A stretch of DNA of 64,000 nucleotides from assembly GCF_051175565.1 (NCBI RefSeq), contig NZ_CP195105.1:1798001-1862000 (forward strand), written 5' to 3'. Within the stretch, counting starts at the first letter, position 1; the number at the start of each line of letters is the position of its first letter. The translations under genes and the position numbers were made by a program. Positions 15,912 through 24,193 of this stretch are shown here, piece after piece. The stretch comes from Daejeonia sp002484105. GTDB lineage: Bacteria > Bacteroidota > Bacteroidia > Flavobacteriales > Weeksellaceae. Under the pieces are notes generated by a model that saw only the letters and a list, made by a program, of their open reading frames with translations, was not told the DNA's origin and did not search any database.

Positions 15912-16898
15912 ATGGAAATTCTGGATATTCTGATCGTCGGCGGTGGGCCGATTGGTCTCAACTGTGCCCTGGAGGCGCAGAAGCGGCATCTTTCATATGT
16001 AGTGGTCGAAAAAGGAACGGTGGTGAATTCGCTGTATCGCTATCCGCTCTACATGAGATTTTTCTCTACGGCAGACCGATTGGAGATTGCCGGTATTCCC
16101 TTTATCTGTGCGGCTCCAAAACCTGGCCGCCAGGAAGCGCTCGAGTATTATCAGGGGATTGCCCGACAGAAGGAAATCAATATCCATCTGTATGAAAAAG
16201 TAATGACCGTAAAGAAAAATGCAGGTATCTTTGAAGTGAAAACCAGCAAATCGGCTTACCTTGCAAAACATGTGATTATAGCCACCGGATTTTATGATAT
16301 CCCGAAACTCATGAATATTCCCGGCGAGTCCCTGCCAAAAGTCAGACATTACTATACAGAACCTTATCCGTATGCCAGACAGAAAATAGTTGTGGTGGGT
16401 GCCAGCAATTCTGCTGTGGATGCTGCTCTGGAGACGTACCGGAAGGGTGCAGACGTCACCATGATTATCAAAAACGACTGCATTTCCGATAGTGTGAAAT
16501 ACTGGGTGAAACCCGATATTGAAAACAGAATAAAGGAAGGAAGCATCCATGCTTATTTCAATGCAGAGATGACGGAAATTACTCCAGATAAAGTCTTTTT
16601 CCGCGATGCAGAAAACCAGCTTCAGGTAGTGGAAAATGATTTTGTACTCGCTATGACAGGCTATCTGCCGGATTTTGATTTCCTTCAGGATTCAGGGATC
16701 CGGCTGGAGGGCAGCAGCCAGAATCCTGCGTACCATCCGGAAACGATGGAAACCAATGTTGAAAATCTTTATCTGGCAGGTGTTGTATGCGGAGGAAGAG
16801 ATACACATCTGTGGTTTATTGAAAATTCAAGGATTCATGCCGAACTGATCATCAACAGTATTCTGAAAAAGGGCGGGATTCCGGACGCTTCTCTATAA
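15912..16898 (+). CDS. ypdA: YpdA-family bacillithiol disulfide reductase (putative)
   Basis: The 328-residue flavoprotein of the thioredoxin-reductase superfamily has an N-terminal FAD-binding LIVGGGPIGLN (7-17), a second nucleotide loop VVVGASNSAVDAAL (about 157-170) for NADPH, and the family end GGRDTHLWFIENSRIH. It lacks the CxxC redox pair of thioredoxin reductase, as YpdA (Bdr) does. YpdA regenerates reduced bacillithiol with NADPH, and Bacteroidetes commonly make bacillithiol. It stands alone between two terminators. Its last codons (D-A-S-L-stop) and terminator are duplicated 5.5 kb downstream at 22398, marking the left edge of an inserted island. Confidence 0.88.
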   Translation: MEILDILIVGGGPIGLNCALEAQKRHLSYVVVEKGTVVNSLYRYPLYMRFFSTADRLEIAGIPFICAAPKPGRQEALEYYQGIARQKEINIHLYEKVMTVKKNAGIFEVKTSKSAYLAKHVIIATGFYDIPKLMNIPGESLPKVRHYYTEPYPYARQKIVVVGASNSAVDAALETYRKGADVTMIIKNDCISDSVKYWVKPDIENRIKEGSIHAYFNAEMTEITPDKVFFRDAENQLQVVENDFVLAMTGYLPDFDFLQDSGIRLEGSSQNPAYHPETMETNVENLYLAGVVCGGRDTHLWFIENSRIHAELIINSILKKGGIPDASL

Positions 16899-16939
16899 AA
16901 AAAAACTTTTCCAAAGTTCCGAACTTTGGAAAAGGTCTT
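16884..16939 (+). repeat. Left copy of a 55-56 bp direct repeat (ypdA 3' end plus terminator)
   Basis: It starts GACGCTTCTCTATAAAA, the last four codons and stop of ypdA, continues through the hairpin and ends GGTCTT. The right copy at 22398-22452 is the same except 7 A plus G in place of 9 A. The two copies bound the AT-rich island. Confidence 0.85.
16906..16934 (+). terminator. Terminator of ypdA
   Basis: A perfect 13-bp stem, CTTTTCCAAAGTT with AACTTTGGAAAAG, around the 3-base loop CCG, preceded by nine A on the left. It can act in both directions. Confidence 0.75.
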
Positions 16940-17060
16940 TCAAAATAAAGATATTGATTATCAGCGCGTCATCCTAATTTTTAAGTGATTATTTTACTGA
17001 TTATCAATAAGTTGTACTTGTTTTTTTAGGGGGATTGATTATATTTATTTTAATTTCCAT

Positions 17061-17813
17061 CTAACGAGCATATTGCGCATCTAAAAGAGGAATATTAGAG
17101 TAGCGTTTTCTCAGTCCTTTCATCCATTCTTCTCTTTCTTTAGGTGTATTGAAAATCACAATGCTATCATCTGCAGTTTGTATTTTATATCTTGTCTTAT
17201 TAAAATCTTTTTTTGCTATTTCCTTATATCTCTTTTGATTGGGTAGAGCGATCAATTTTCTTTTCTTCTTAAATTGTTGTAAGGTGAAAACAAATATCCC
17301 TTGTTCATCATATAGCGAAACAATGAATCCGGGTAAATTCTTGAATTTGTAAGGTCCTGCATTGACAGGGATATCCCGACTGAACCAGGCATACCAGGTT
17401 CTTCCATATATTGTTGTTTTTGCCAGCTGAACAGTTGCAATATCAAATTTTTTTGTTTGGTTTGTAATTTCCCATTTTAGGTTAATATTTTCAGGATAGC
17501 TGATTTTTATACCTTTGACATTTTCAAACACAACGGCCCTGTTTTTTTCAATCAATATTTTTTCATTGAAATTACTGTTATAAGAGCCTGTCATGGCATT
17601 GACATTAGCAGTATCTGCAGCGTAATTTACAGAACTTAAAAAATATGATTTTTCATTTTTAACATCCATAAACAGGACAAATTGCTCGTTAAGCGTTGAG
17701 CCTTCTATTTTATACTTTAAAATATAAGTAGCTACATAATCTGAACTGAGATTTTGCGAAAAATAAACTTGTATAGAGGAAGCAAAAAAAATGAACGATA
17801 AAAAATGTTTCAT
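17061..17813 (-). CDS. GLPGLI-family secreted protein
   Basis: A 250-residue protein with signal peptide (MKHFLSFIFFASSIQVYFSQ); the ATG at 17813 is preferred over one 36 bp upstream. The family hallmark is the G-P-x-K-F-x-x-LPG-(L/F)-I sentence, here GPYKFKNLPGFIVSLYDEQG (about 155-174), after the usual YGRTWYAWFSRDIPVNAGP. GLPGLI proteins are exported beta-rich proteins found mainly in Bacteroidetes, often beside TonB-dependent receptors or small exported peptides; their function is unknown. It is the last gene of a three-gene minus-strand set (68-aa lipoprotein, 70-aa secreted peptide, GLPGLI). Base composition is more AT-rich than the surrounding core genes. Confidence 0.82.
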   Translation of the reverse strand: MKHFLSFIFFASSIQVYFSQNLSSDYVATYILKYKIEGSTLNEQFVLFMDVKNEKSYFLSSVNYAADTANVNAMTGSYNSNFNEKILIEKNRAVVFENVKGIKISYPENINLKWEITNQTKKFDIATVQLAKTTIYGRTWYAWFSRDIPVNAGPYKFKNLPGFIVSLYDEQGIFVFTLQQFKKKRKLIALPNQKRYKEIAKKDFNKTRYKIQTADDSIVIFNTPKEREEWMKGLRKRYSNIPLLDAQYAR

Positions 17814-17865
17814 TATAATTGGAATAGAATTGTAAGATAGGGAGGTCATCTTGACCCCCCTATAA

Positions 17866-18078
17866 TTAAAATGTTAAAGTAATCTGTGAAGCATATACAC
17901 CACAATTATTGTAATTATATTGGCTAACAGCTTGTTTAATTTGGTCAGCGCTCGCATTGTCTGCGATGTTAATTGAGCCTTGTACGCCACATGATGTTGT
18001 AACATACCAAATTTTAGCACTTACAGTACTCGTGACACCAACTACAGAAAGAGTAGCAATTAATAATAACTTTTTCAT
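17866..18078 (-). CDS. 70-residue secreted peptide
   Basis: It has a strong signal peptide (MKKLLLIATLSVVGVTSTVSA, cut before KIWYV) and a mature part of about 49 residues with two Cys (in TTSCGVQ and YNNCGVY) that could form a disulfide. The mature region is rich in Asn, Ala, Gln and Tyr and weakly amphipathic. It lies 52 bp before the GLPGLI gene. I do not recognise a family; as the small partner of a GLPGLI protein it may be a peptide cargo, ligand or toxin, but nothing in the sequence decides this. Confidence 0.68.
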   Translation of the reverse strand: MKKLLLIATLSVVGVTSTVSAKIWYVTTSCGVQGSINIADNASADQIKQAVSQYNYNNCGVYASQITLTF

Positions 18079-18175
18079 AATGAAATGGTTGTTCCCTAAT
18101 TTTTGGAAGTAAAGAGCGGAAACTTTTACTTTACTTCGGTTAATAATTAATGTTATTTATAATCTTTTTAATAAT

Positions 18176-18382
18176 TTAATTCTTCCAATTATGTCCTGTC
18201 TTTGGTGGATCTTCTTCTTTGACTTTATTTATTTGTATCGAATCAGAATTTGTCGTATTGGTTTTCAGAATCAGGTTTTTGTTTATGCTATTTTCAGAAT
18301 ATTCTATATCATCAATTTCTCTACATGAATTCAATAATAAGCCAGAAAAAGCCAAAATGAAATAAGTAATTTTTAGTTTCAT
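18176..18382 (-). CDS. Small lipoprotein with C-terminal PPxxGxxWK motif
   Basis: A 68-residue protein with a lipobox (AFSGLLLNSC, Cys19), then an acidic, Asn/Ser-rich tail ending DPPKTGHNWKN. I believe a PPxxGxxW(K/R) ending recurs in small exported proteins of Chryseobacterium, but I have not checked this. It heads the small secreted-protein set and is 97 bp before the 70-residue peptide gene. Function unknown. Confidence 0.65.
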   Translation of the reverse strand: MKLKITYFILAFSGLLLNSCREIDDIEYSENSINKNLILKTNTTNSDSIQINKVKEEDPPKTGHNWKN

Positions 18383-18530
18383 ACTTTTAAATTTTATTTT
18401 GTTTGAAAAATTCCGGCCGGGAATTATTCGATTAATTTTGCTTCAATATTAGAAGAGACGGATTGGTTATACAAGTAGTTGTTGGGAAGATTATTAAAAT
18501 CTTTACGTAAAAAATTTAATATTTTTTACT

Positions 18531-18539
18531 AATATCTTT
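18531..18539. repeat. Target-site duplication, left copy (AATATCTTT)
   Basis: AATATCTTT directly precedes the insertion sequence and recurs at 19752-19760 directly after it, a 9-bp direct repeat expected from IS4-type insertion. Confidence 0.8.
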
Positions 18540-19751
18540 TATAGTACATGACAAAACATGCAAAGCGTTAAAAGTCAGTAAAATAAGTGGCTTTATATTT
18601 GGTTAAAAGGCTGAAATTCAGTATATTGAAGGATTATTAATCAAATGATGCCTTTAAAAAAGAACCCCAGCCATGTCGCCAAAGATACAGCCTTATTCCC
18701 ATTATTTAAAGCCCATATGGGCAAAGATCTCCACCTGGCCAGGATCCGCCTTATCTGTCTTTTCATAACAGCGCTATGCAAAGCAAAGTCGGTCAACTTT
18801 GTCAAGGTGTCTGCGGCATTTGACACTCCAAGTCTGGCCTCGAGTTGTATGCGGCGCATACAGCGATTCATGGCAGAAGTGGAATTGCCGATGAAGCTCG
18901 TGAGTTCATTCATATTCAAATCGTTACCCATTAAAGGGAAACTCATTCTGGTGATGGACAGAACAAACTGGAAGTTTGGAGGCAGCAATATCAACATATT
19001 AATGTTGGGCGTTGCTTACAGAAATGTGGCCATTCCGCTTCTTTTCAAGATGCTCGATAAGAGGGGCAACTCCAGCACAGAGGAACGTATTGATCTGATG
19101 CAGGATTTCATGGATTGGTTTGGCACAGAGCGTATCGACTGCCTTCTGGCCGACAGGGAATTCGTAGGTGATAAATGGTTGAAATTCCTGAACCGTAACC
19201 AGATCCGCTATCACATCCGCATCCGCAACAACTTCAAGGTTTTCCTGCCACGAAAGCAGCAGTACATCAAGGTTTCTCACCTGTTCAACGCAGTCAAAGT
19301 AAACCAATGCCAACATTACCGGCATATCGTGAGCCTAGGCGAAGAACTTTGCTATCTCTCGGCCACAAAATCTGTTGTTCAGGGAAAAGTAGAGCTGCTT
19401 GTACTGGTATCCTTCAACAAACCTGATGAAGCGTTGTCTTATTATAGAGAACGTTGGCAAATCGAAACGCTCTTCAGAGGCATGAAATCCAGCGGATTCA
19501 ATATAGAAGATACCCATCTAACGGCACTCGACAGACTCGAAAAACTAATGATGCTGACTATGATGGCCTTTATTTGGTGCTACCTGATTGGAGATTATAT
19601 CGATACACAGATTAAACCCATAAAAATCAAGAAACATGGACGAAGAGCTAAATCCTGCTTTAAATACGGACTCGATTACCTCTCAGAGGTCCTGCTATCT
19701 GGATTCAATAAACTGAATTTCTGTGTTGTACAGGTTTTGTCATGTACTTAG
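18540..19751 (+). mobile_element. Complete IS4-family insertion sequence (1,212 bp)
   Basis: The ends are imperfect 18-bp inverted repeats: left TATAGTACATGACAAAAC, right end in reverse complement CTAAGTACATGACAAAAC (15 of 18 identical, the inner 15 perfect). One intact transposase gene fills it, and its stop codon TAG is the last three bases of the element. The identical 9-bp target duplication outside and the intact gene suggest recent insertion. Confidence 0.9.
18645..19751 (+). CDS. IS4-family transposase
   Basis: The 368-residue DDE transposase has catalytic residues Asp105 (LVMDRTNW), Asp170 (CLLADREFVG) and Glu274. The last is in the IS4 signature Y-x2-R-x3-E-x6-K, exactly satisfied by Tyr267, Arg270, Glu274 and Lys281 (YRERWQIETLFRGMK). 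It is full-length and uninterrupted, so it may be active. It cuts and joins the element's ends. Leader of 105 bp from the left end of the element; no other gene in the IS. Confidence 0.95.
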   Translation: MMPLKKNPSHVAKDTALFPLFKAHMGKDLHLARIRLICLFITALCKAKSVNFVKVSAAFDTPSLASSCMRRIQRFMAEVELPMKLVSSFIFKSLPIKGKLILVMDRTNWKFGGSNINILMLGVAYRNVAIPLLFKMLDKRGNSSTEERIDLMQDFMDWFGTERIDCLLADREFVGDKWLKFLNRNQIRYHIRIRNNFKVFLPRKQQYIKVSHLFNAVKVNQCQHYRHIVSLGEELCYLSATKSVVQGKVELLVLVSFNKPDEALSYYRERWQIETLFRGMKSSGFNIEDTHLTALDRLEKLMMLTMMAFIWCYLIGDYIDTQIKPIKIKKHGRRAKSCFKYGLDYLSEVLLSGFNKLNFCVVQVLSCT

Positions 19752-19760
19752 AATATCTTT
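19752..19760. repeat. Target-site duplication, right copy (AATATCTTT)
   Basis: Second copy of the 9-bp direct repeat flanking the IS4-type element; identical to 18531-18539. Confidence 0.8.
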
Positions 19761-19895
19761 AATACTATATTGTTAATCAGGATAGTAATTTTTTATTGAA
19801 AGAATGATAATTTCTCTGTAATTAGTGAGTTTTTGACGGGTCAAATTCTTAATTTTGAATTGAAAATTAAAGTAATTAATAATTAAAAGCATAAA

Positions 19896-21613
19896 ATGAA
19901 CAAAGGGTCAATACTTTTTTTATTTTTTTTTCTGACTTCTTTGTATCCTGCTCAGGAATATTACTCTGAGTTAAGGGAAAAATATTGGCAATATGAAGAG
20001 AATGATGAACGTGCTTTTGTGTATCTAAATCTGTATATTTCTACAGCTAAAAAAGAAAAAAATTACGCTGAACTTTTTCAGGCGTATGATGATGCGGTGA
20101 GATATTCGAAGAATCATAAACTGCAATATGCTGACAGTGCCATTGCCGTTTCTAAACTTTCTGGGAACAATGATTTGATTGGAAATGCATATATCGGAAA
20201 AGGAACTGTTTATTATTTCAATTATAGAAGATTCCAACCGGCTTTAGATGAGTATTTAAAAGCATTTAAATATCTTGAAAACTCTGATAATAAATTTATC
20301 AAGTATCAGAATCTTTATCATATAGGTGTTGTAAAAAGTTATTTAGGATATTATAGAGAAGCATTAGAAATTTTTAAAGATTGTATTGCATATTTCGAAC
20401 CAAATACGAAGGCAAACATTCATCCAAACCTTATTTTTAATAATCAGAAAGGTTATCTCAACACATTACACCAAATGATAATCTGCAATCAGCAACTTGG
20501 GAATGATAATAAAGCCAATGAACTGATAGCAGAAGGATTGAAAAGAATTCCTGATGACAATACATTTTATGTTGAAAAAAGTTATTTTGAAAAAGCAAAA
20601 GGTATTACAGAATTCAAAAATATGAAGTATAGTTTAGCTATTTTAGATTTTAACAAAGCTTTGAGCGGACTTAAAAAGAAGAATGACTTTACTTGGGTTT
20701 CCGTTGCCTATTTTTATAGAGGTCTGTCTTATTCCCAATTGAAAAACGAGGAAAAAGCAATCGCAGACTTTAAAAGTATGGACTCTATTTTCAATCAATA
20801 TCAATTTCTCCTCCCCGAACTTCGTGGGAACTACGAACAACTTATTTCCTATTATAAAAAGAAAAATAACCCGAAAGAAGAATTATACTATACCAATCAG
20901 CTTTTAAAAGCTGACAGTATTGTTTCTTCGGATTTTAAATCTCTTTCTACCAGGATCCATAAAGAATACGATACTAAAGTACTTTTAGAAGCTAAAGCAA
21001 AACTAGAAAAAACAATTCTTTCGGCAGATATTTGCTTTTGATTTCGTTGGTTATTATATTGTCTTTAGTTGGTGTTATTTTTTATTGGTTAAAAAGAAAA
21101 AAAGAAATTCAAAAAAAATATGATGAATTATTGCTCAATATTCATTCGGGAATACCCAAAAGTTTCTTGAACGCTTTTAATGAAGAATCTTCTGAAAAAA
21201 ACTCTAAACTTGATCTAAAAACCTTCCAAAGTTTAAAGAAAGGTTTTTTGGAATTTGAAAAAAACAAAGGCTTTCTGCAAAAAGGAATAACAGCCGGGAA
21301 ACTGGCTGCTCATTTAGGAACCAATGCGACATATATATCCCAATTTATGAGTGAGTTTAAAGAAAGTAATTTTAATTCATATATCAATAAATTGAGAATT
21401 GAATATGCAACAAAAAAAATGTACAATGACAAAAACTGGCGTAAACTGAAAATTGATGAAATCGCTTCTGCTTCCGGGTTCAATAACAGACAGAGTTTTT
21501 CCAATATATTCTTTGAATTAAATGGAATTCGACCTGCTGATTTTCTAAAAAAAATAAAAGAGGATTTAGAATTGCAGAAGTCATCGGATAATCCATATAA
21601 TGCTTCGGCGTAA
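19896..21613 (+). pseudogene. TPR-transmembrane-AraC-type HTH regulator, split by a frameshift
   Basis: Two frames together make one familiar protein type. The first, 19896-21041, has a signal peptide (LFLFFFLTSLYPAQ) and tetratricopeptide-like repeats (Tyr/Ala/Leu helices, e.g. AYIGKGTVYYFNYRRFQPAL and AYFYRGLSYSQLKNEEKAI). It stops with ADICF at 21041. The second, open from 21032 (-1 frame), continues with a membrane helix (LLISLVIILSLVGVIFYWL) and an AraC-type HTH domain (LAAHLGTNATYISQFMSEF, IDEIASASGFNNRQSFSNIF). The intact family has periplasmic TPRs, one membrane span and a cytoplasmic DNA-binding domain. The break lies at the T run of TTTGCTTTTGATT (21032-21044), one base from restoring a roughly 570-residue product. 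The second part has only a TTG as start, so it is not an independent gene. It could be a true mutation, phase variation or a sequencing error. Confidence 0.8.
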
Positions 21614-21972
21614 AAGTCTGTTAAAAATTGAAGTGGGAAAAAATCAGCTCTTTTGCAAAATAAGTTGTTGGAATAGCATTGGCGTTTTGCAAATGTGCTG
21701 ATGAGCGTTGGAAAAAAGAATAAATTTTGGGTAGGGAAAAGATTTTAGATTTTTACAGTTTGGTTTTAAATCAGTTCGATTCTTAATCTTAAGAAACTTT
21801 GATTTTTGTAACCGCGCTGGTATTATTGTTTGTAACGGAAAAAGTATTGGCGAAGTGCGGGCTTTTGTTAACTGAAAGTTGTATAAAAACTACACTGAGC
21901 AAAATGCTTTTTCAATAACGCTAACTTACAAAAAAATGCCGTAATACAGATGCGTGAATTAAAATAATATAT
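21614..21972. other. AT-rich gap in the island without a recognised gene
   Basis: About 360 bp between the broken TPR-HTH gene and the NTF2-like gene. Both strands carry frequent stops and I find no TAnnTTTG promoter placed for the next gene. Nothing further can be supported. Confidence 0.45.
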
Positions 21973-22356
21973 ATGGAAGGTTTTATAAGAAATCTCTTTA
22001 AAGATGTCATTGAAAACGAATGTTATGACGAAAAATTGATAGACAAATATTTTAGTGATGAGTATGTCCAATGTGTAAATAATGTTAATTTAGATTTTAA
22101 CACTTTTAAAAAACATATTCAGAAACTGAAGTCAAAAGTCAAAAAACAGCATGTTGAATTTGAAAATATTGTTTTCAATGATAATTTTGTATTTACAAAG
22201 CATTATGTTGAAAGTATTCTTATCAATAATGAAGTGGTAAAACATAAAGTGCTTGCAGAGTTTAGTATATTAAATGGGAAAGTAGTCCATTGTGATGAAT
22301 TAACATTATTGGTGGAAGGTGATATAAAAGAAAGCAATTTGGGAAGTGAAATATAG
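21973..22356 (+). CDS. NTF2/SnoaL-like small protein
   Basis: A 127-residue soluble protein with the cone-like SnoaL/NTF2 layout: a first helix with KLIDKYFSDEYVQCVN, a helix FKKHIQKLK, then strands VFTKHYVESILIN, VLAEFSILNGKVVHCDELTLLVEG. Members of this fold range from isomerases to stress proteins and binding scaffolds; without conserved catalytic residues nothing more specific can be said. It is the last gene before the right direct repeat and is AT-rich like the rest of the island. Confidence 0.68.
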   Translation: MEGFIRNLFKDVIENECYDEKLIDKYFSDEYVQCVNNVNLDFNTFKKHIQKLKSKVKKQHVEFENIVFNDNFVFTKHYVESILINNEVVKHKVLAEFSILNGKVVHCDELTLLVEGDIKESNLGSEI

Positions 22357-22397
22357 AAACGGCGACACTAAAAACCTTAAGTAAAAAGTAGCTTTCT

Positions 22398-22452
22398 GAC
22401 GCTTCTCTATAAAAAAAGCTTTTCCAAAGTTCCGAACTTTGGAAAAGGTCTT
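22398..22452 (+). repeat. Right copy of the 55-56 bp direct repeat
   Basis: It matches 16884-16939, including the meaningless leftover of the ypdA 3' end (GACGCTTCTCTATAA) and the 13-bp hairpin, and ends two bases inside the Fur-family gene's stop codon at 22451. The hairpin part (22419-22447) also serves as a terminator for that gene. Confidence 0.85.
22419..22447 (-). terminator. Terminator of the Fur-family gene (repeat copy)
   Basis: The same 13-bp perfect stem and CCG loop as the ypdA terminator, followed on the minus strand by CTTTTTTTATAG. Confidence 0.75.
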
Positions 22453-22876
22453 AAATCGTCTTCAAATCCCGGCAATCTTTACAAATCCCACTGGCAAGAA
22501 ATTTAAATTCCTTGAAATCGTAGTTTTCGGGAAGGTGAATCTTTTCAAAACTTACACTTTCCAGGCAAGTGGTTTTTCCACATTCTGTACAATAAAAATG
22601 CAAGTGAAGATCGTGATGATGTTCGCCATCGCAAGCGTCGTGACAAAGCATGTATTTCGTGGTGTTATTTTCCTGAATACTATGGACAATTCCGTTTTCC
22701 TCAAACGTTTTCAATGTTCGGTAAATCGTGGTTCGATCGGCATGTTCAAAATGGTTTTCAATTTCTGAAAGAGACATTCCGACGTGCTGAGAACTCAGCA
22801 TTTCATACACCAAAATCCGCATGCTCGTTGGTTTGGTGTTTTTATTTAAAAGCCGTTCTTCGGTATCTTTTTTCAT
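22451..22876 (-). CDS. Fur-family metal-responsive repressor
   Basis: A 141-residue protein with the Fur layout: an N-terminal winged helix (about 10-75, with SLSEIENHFEHADRTTIYRTLKTFEENGIVH) and a metal-binding C-terminal domain. The His-rich HHHDLHLHFYCTECGK holds Cys96/Cys99, and ICKDC holds Cys132/Cys135, the two structural zinc pairs. Which metal it senses (Zn, Fe or other) cannot be read from this. It follows the heavy-metal efflux operon on the same strand after a 77-bp gap with a hairpin, so it may regulate that operon or be separately expressed. Confidence 0.88.
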   Translation of the reverse strand: MKKDTEERLLNKNTKPTSMRILVYEMLSSQHVGMSLSEIENHFEHADRTTIYRTLKTFEENGIVHSIQENNTTKYMLCHDACDGEHHHDLHLHFYCTECGKTTCLESVSFEKIHLPENYDFKEFKFLASGICKDCRDLKTI

Positions 22877-22900
22877 CTTTTAAAAGTAAAAAATTAAATC

Positions 22901-22948
22901 AACCTTGTCAAGGCATTTTCATTCAAAACAAAATTCCTTGACAAGGTT
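22901..22948 (-). terminator. Long hairpin between the efflux operon and the Fur gene
   Basis: AACCTTGTCAAGG pairs perfectly with CCTTGACAAGGTT (13 bp, 22-base loop). Read in the minus direction it is followed by a T-rich stretch ending TTTTTTAC. It likely ends or weakens the cusA-cusB transcript before the Fur-family gene. Confidence 0.6.
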
Positions 22949-22953
22949 ACAGT

Positions 22954-24192
22954 TTAATGTTCGTGTTCGCCTCCGTTGGTTAGAGTTGCGTTTACAAAAA
23001 ATGCACCTTTTACCACAATTTCAGCATTGGCAGGAATCTCTTTCACTGGTGTGATGGCGGTAAAACCCATTTCAGAAGAACCTTTTGCTACTTCTATTTT
23101 TTCAAAATTCAACGTTTTTTCATGATGATCTTCTTTTCCTTTTTCTGTGGCTTCATTTTCATCGTGATCATCGACTTTCTCGTTGGTTTTTACGAAAATG
23201 TAAAATTTCCCATCGGCTTCGGCAATTGCTTCATCCGGGACCGCTGGTGTGGTGGTTTTTGCCATTCCCACAACACCCGTAATATTCATTCCATCAATTA
23301 AACCTGTTTTATTGCCGAAAACACGACAGTGAACGGAAATCGTTTTGCTGTCGTTTTCGAAAGAATCGCCAATACTGTACACTTTAGCAAGATATTCGGT
23401 TTCTGGATTATTGGTAAGGCGGAAGGTAACTTCTTGTCCCACTTTCATTTTGGGTAAATCTTTTTCAAAAACCTGTAAATCAAGGTGAATTGCATTGTTG
23501 TTGAGAATTTCCGCAACGGGAACTGAAACATCCACATAGGTTCCAATTTGCGCAGCAATACTGCTGATGGTTCCCGAAATCGGAGCTGTAATCACCAACC
23601 CTGAACGGAAATTTCCATTGCTTACAGAACCCGGACTAATCCCCATCAATTGCAACTGACGTTGAAGGGAAGCACGTTGTGTTCGCAATGTTTTCAGTTC
23701 GGTGCTTGCACTTTGAAGGTTTTTCTTCGCGCCTGCATCATTATTGAAAAGTTCCGTTTGTCTGCGATATTCTTGTTCCGCATACGTAATTCGGCTGTTC
23801 ACCGTTAAATATTGTTCTTGAAGTTGAATAAATTCAGGATTGGAAATTGTTGCAATTACTTGTCCTTTCTTTACGTAATCGCCCACTTGGACTCGAATAC
23901 TTTTAATCACACCGCCATACAAAGAAGTCACAGTTGCCTTATTGTCATTGGGAACACGCAGATTTCCGTTGGCTTTTATAAGGGCACCAAGATCTTTCAT
24001 TTCGATGGTTCCGAAGGTAATTCCCACCGTTTTGATCTGCTCTTCCGTTAAACTTGCAATGTTGGAGGCTTCTTCTTCGTGGGCGGCTTCGGTTTTTACT
24101 TCTTCTTTATTTTCAGTCGGTTGTTCTTTATTGCAGCTCAACAAAAGTGATGCGACTAAAAAACTATATATAATGCTATGTTTACGTTTCAT
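22954..24192 (-). CDS. cusB: Heavy-metal RND efflux periplasmic adaptor (CusB/CzcB-like)
   Basis: A 412-residue membrane-fusion protein. It has a lipoprotein signal (LVASLLLSCNKE, Cys20), a barrel-sandwich half IKSIRVQVGDYVKKGQVIATI, a long alpha-hairpin (about 125-185) and the second half-motif VITAPISGTISSIAAQIGTYVDVSVPVAEI. The beta-barrel and a C-terminal domain follow. An acidic/His-rich stretch near 345-375 (VDDHDENEATEKGKEDHHEK) and the C-terminal GGEHEH may bind metal. It links the inner-membrane pump and the outer-membrane channel, and lies one base from the pump gene, in the same operon. Confidence 0.92.
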   Translation of the reverse strand: MKRKHSIIYSFLVASLLLSCNKEQPTENKEEVKTEAAHEEEASNIASLTEEQIKTVGITFGTIEMKDLGALIKANGNLRVPNDNKATVTSLYGGVIKSIRVQVGDYVKKGQVIATISNPEFIQLQEQYLTVNSRITYAEQEYRRQTELFNNDAGAKKNLQSASTELKTLRTQRASLQRQLQLMGISPGSVSNGNFRSGLVITAPISGTISSIAAQIGTYVDVSVPVAEILNNNAIHLDLQVFEKDLPKMKVGQEVTFRLTNNPETEYLAKVYSIGDSFENDSKTISVHCRVFGNKTGLIDGMNITGVVGMAKTTTPAVPDEAIAEADGKFYIFVKTNEKVDDHDENEATEKGKEDHHEKTLNFEKIEVAKGSSEMGFTAITPVKEIPANAEIVVKGAFFVNATLTNGGEHEH

Positions 24193-24193
24193 G

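Noticed and set aside
21032..21613. Second half of the TPR-HTH gene as an independent gene
   Set aside because: It has only a TTG start in the middle of the preceding reading frame's end, and its first residues are the membrane helix that normally joins the two halves; treated as one frameshifted gene.
16884..22452. Composite transposon made by the IS
   Set aside because: Only one IS copy is present in the middle of the island and its own 9-bp duplication is intact, so it jumped into the island rather than carrying it.
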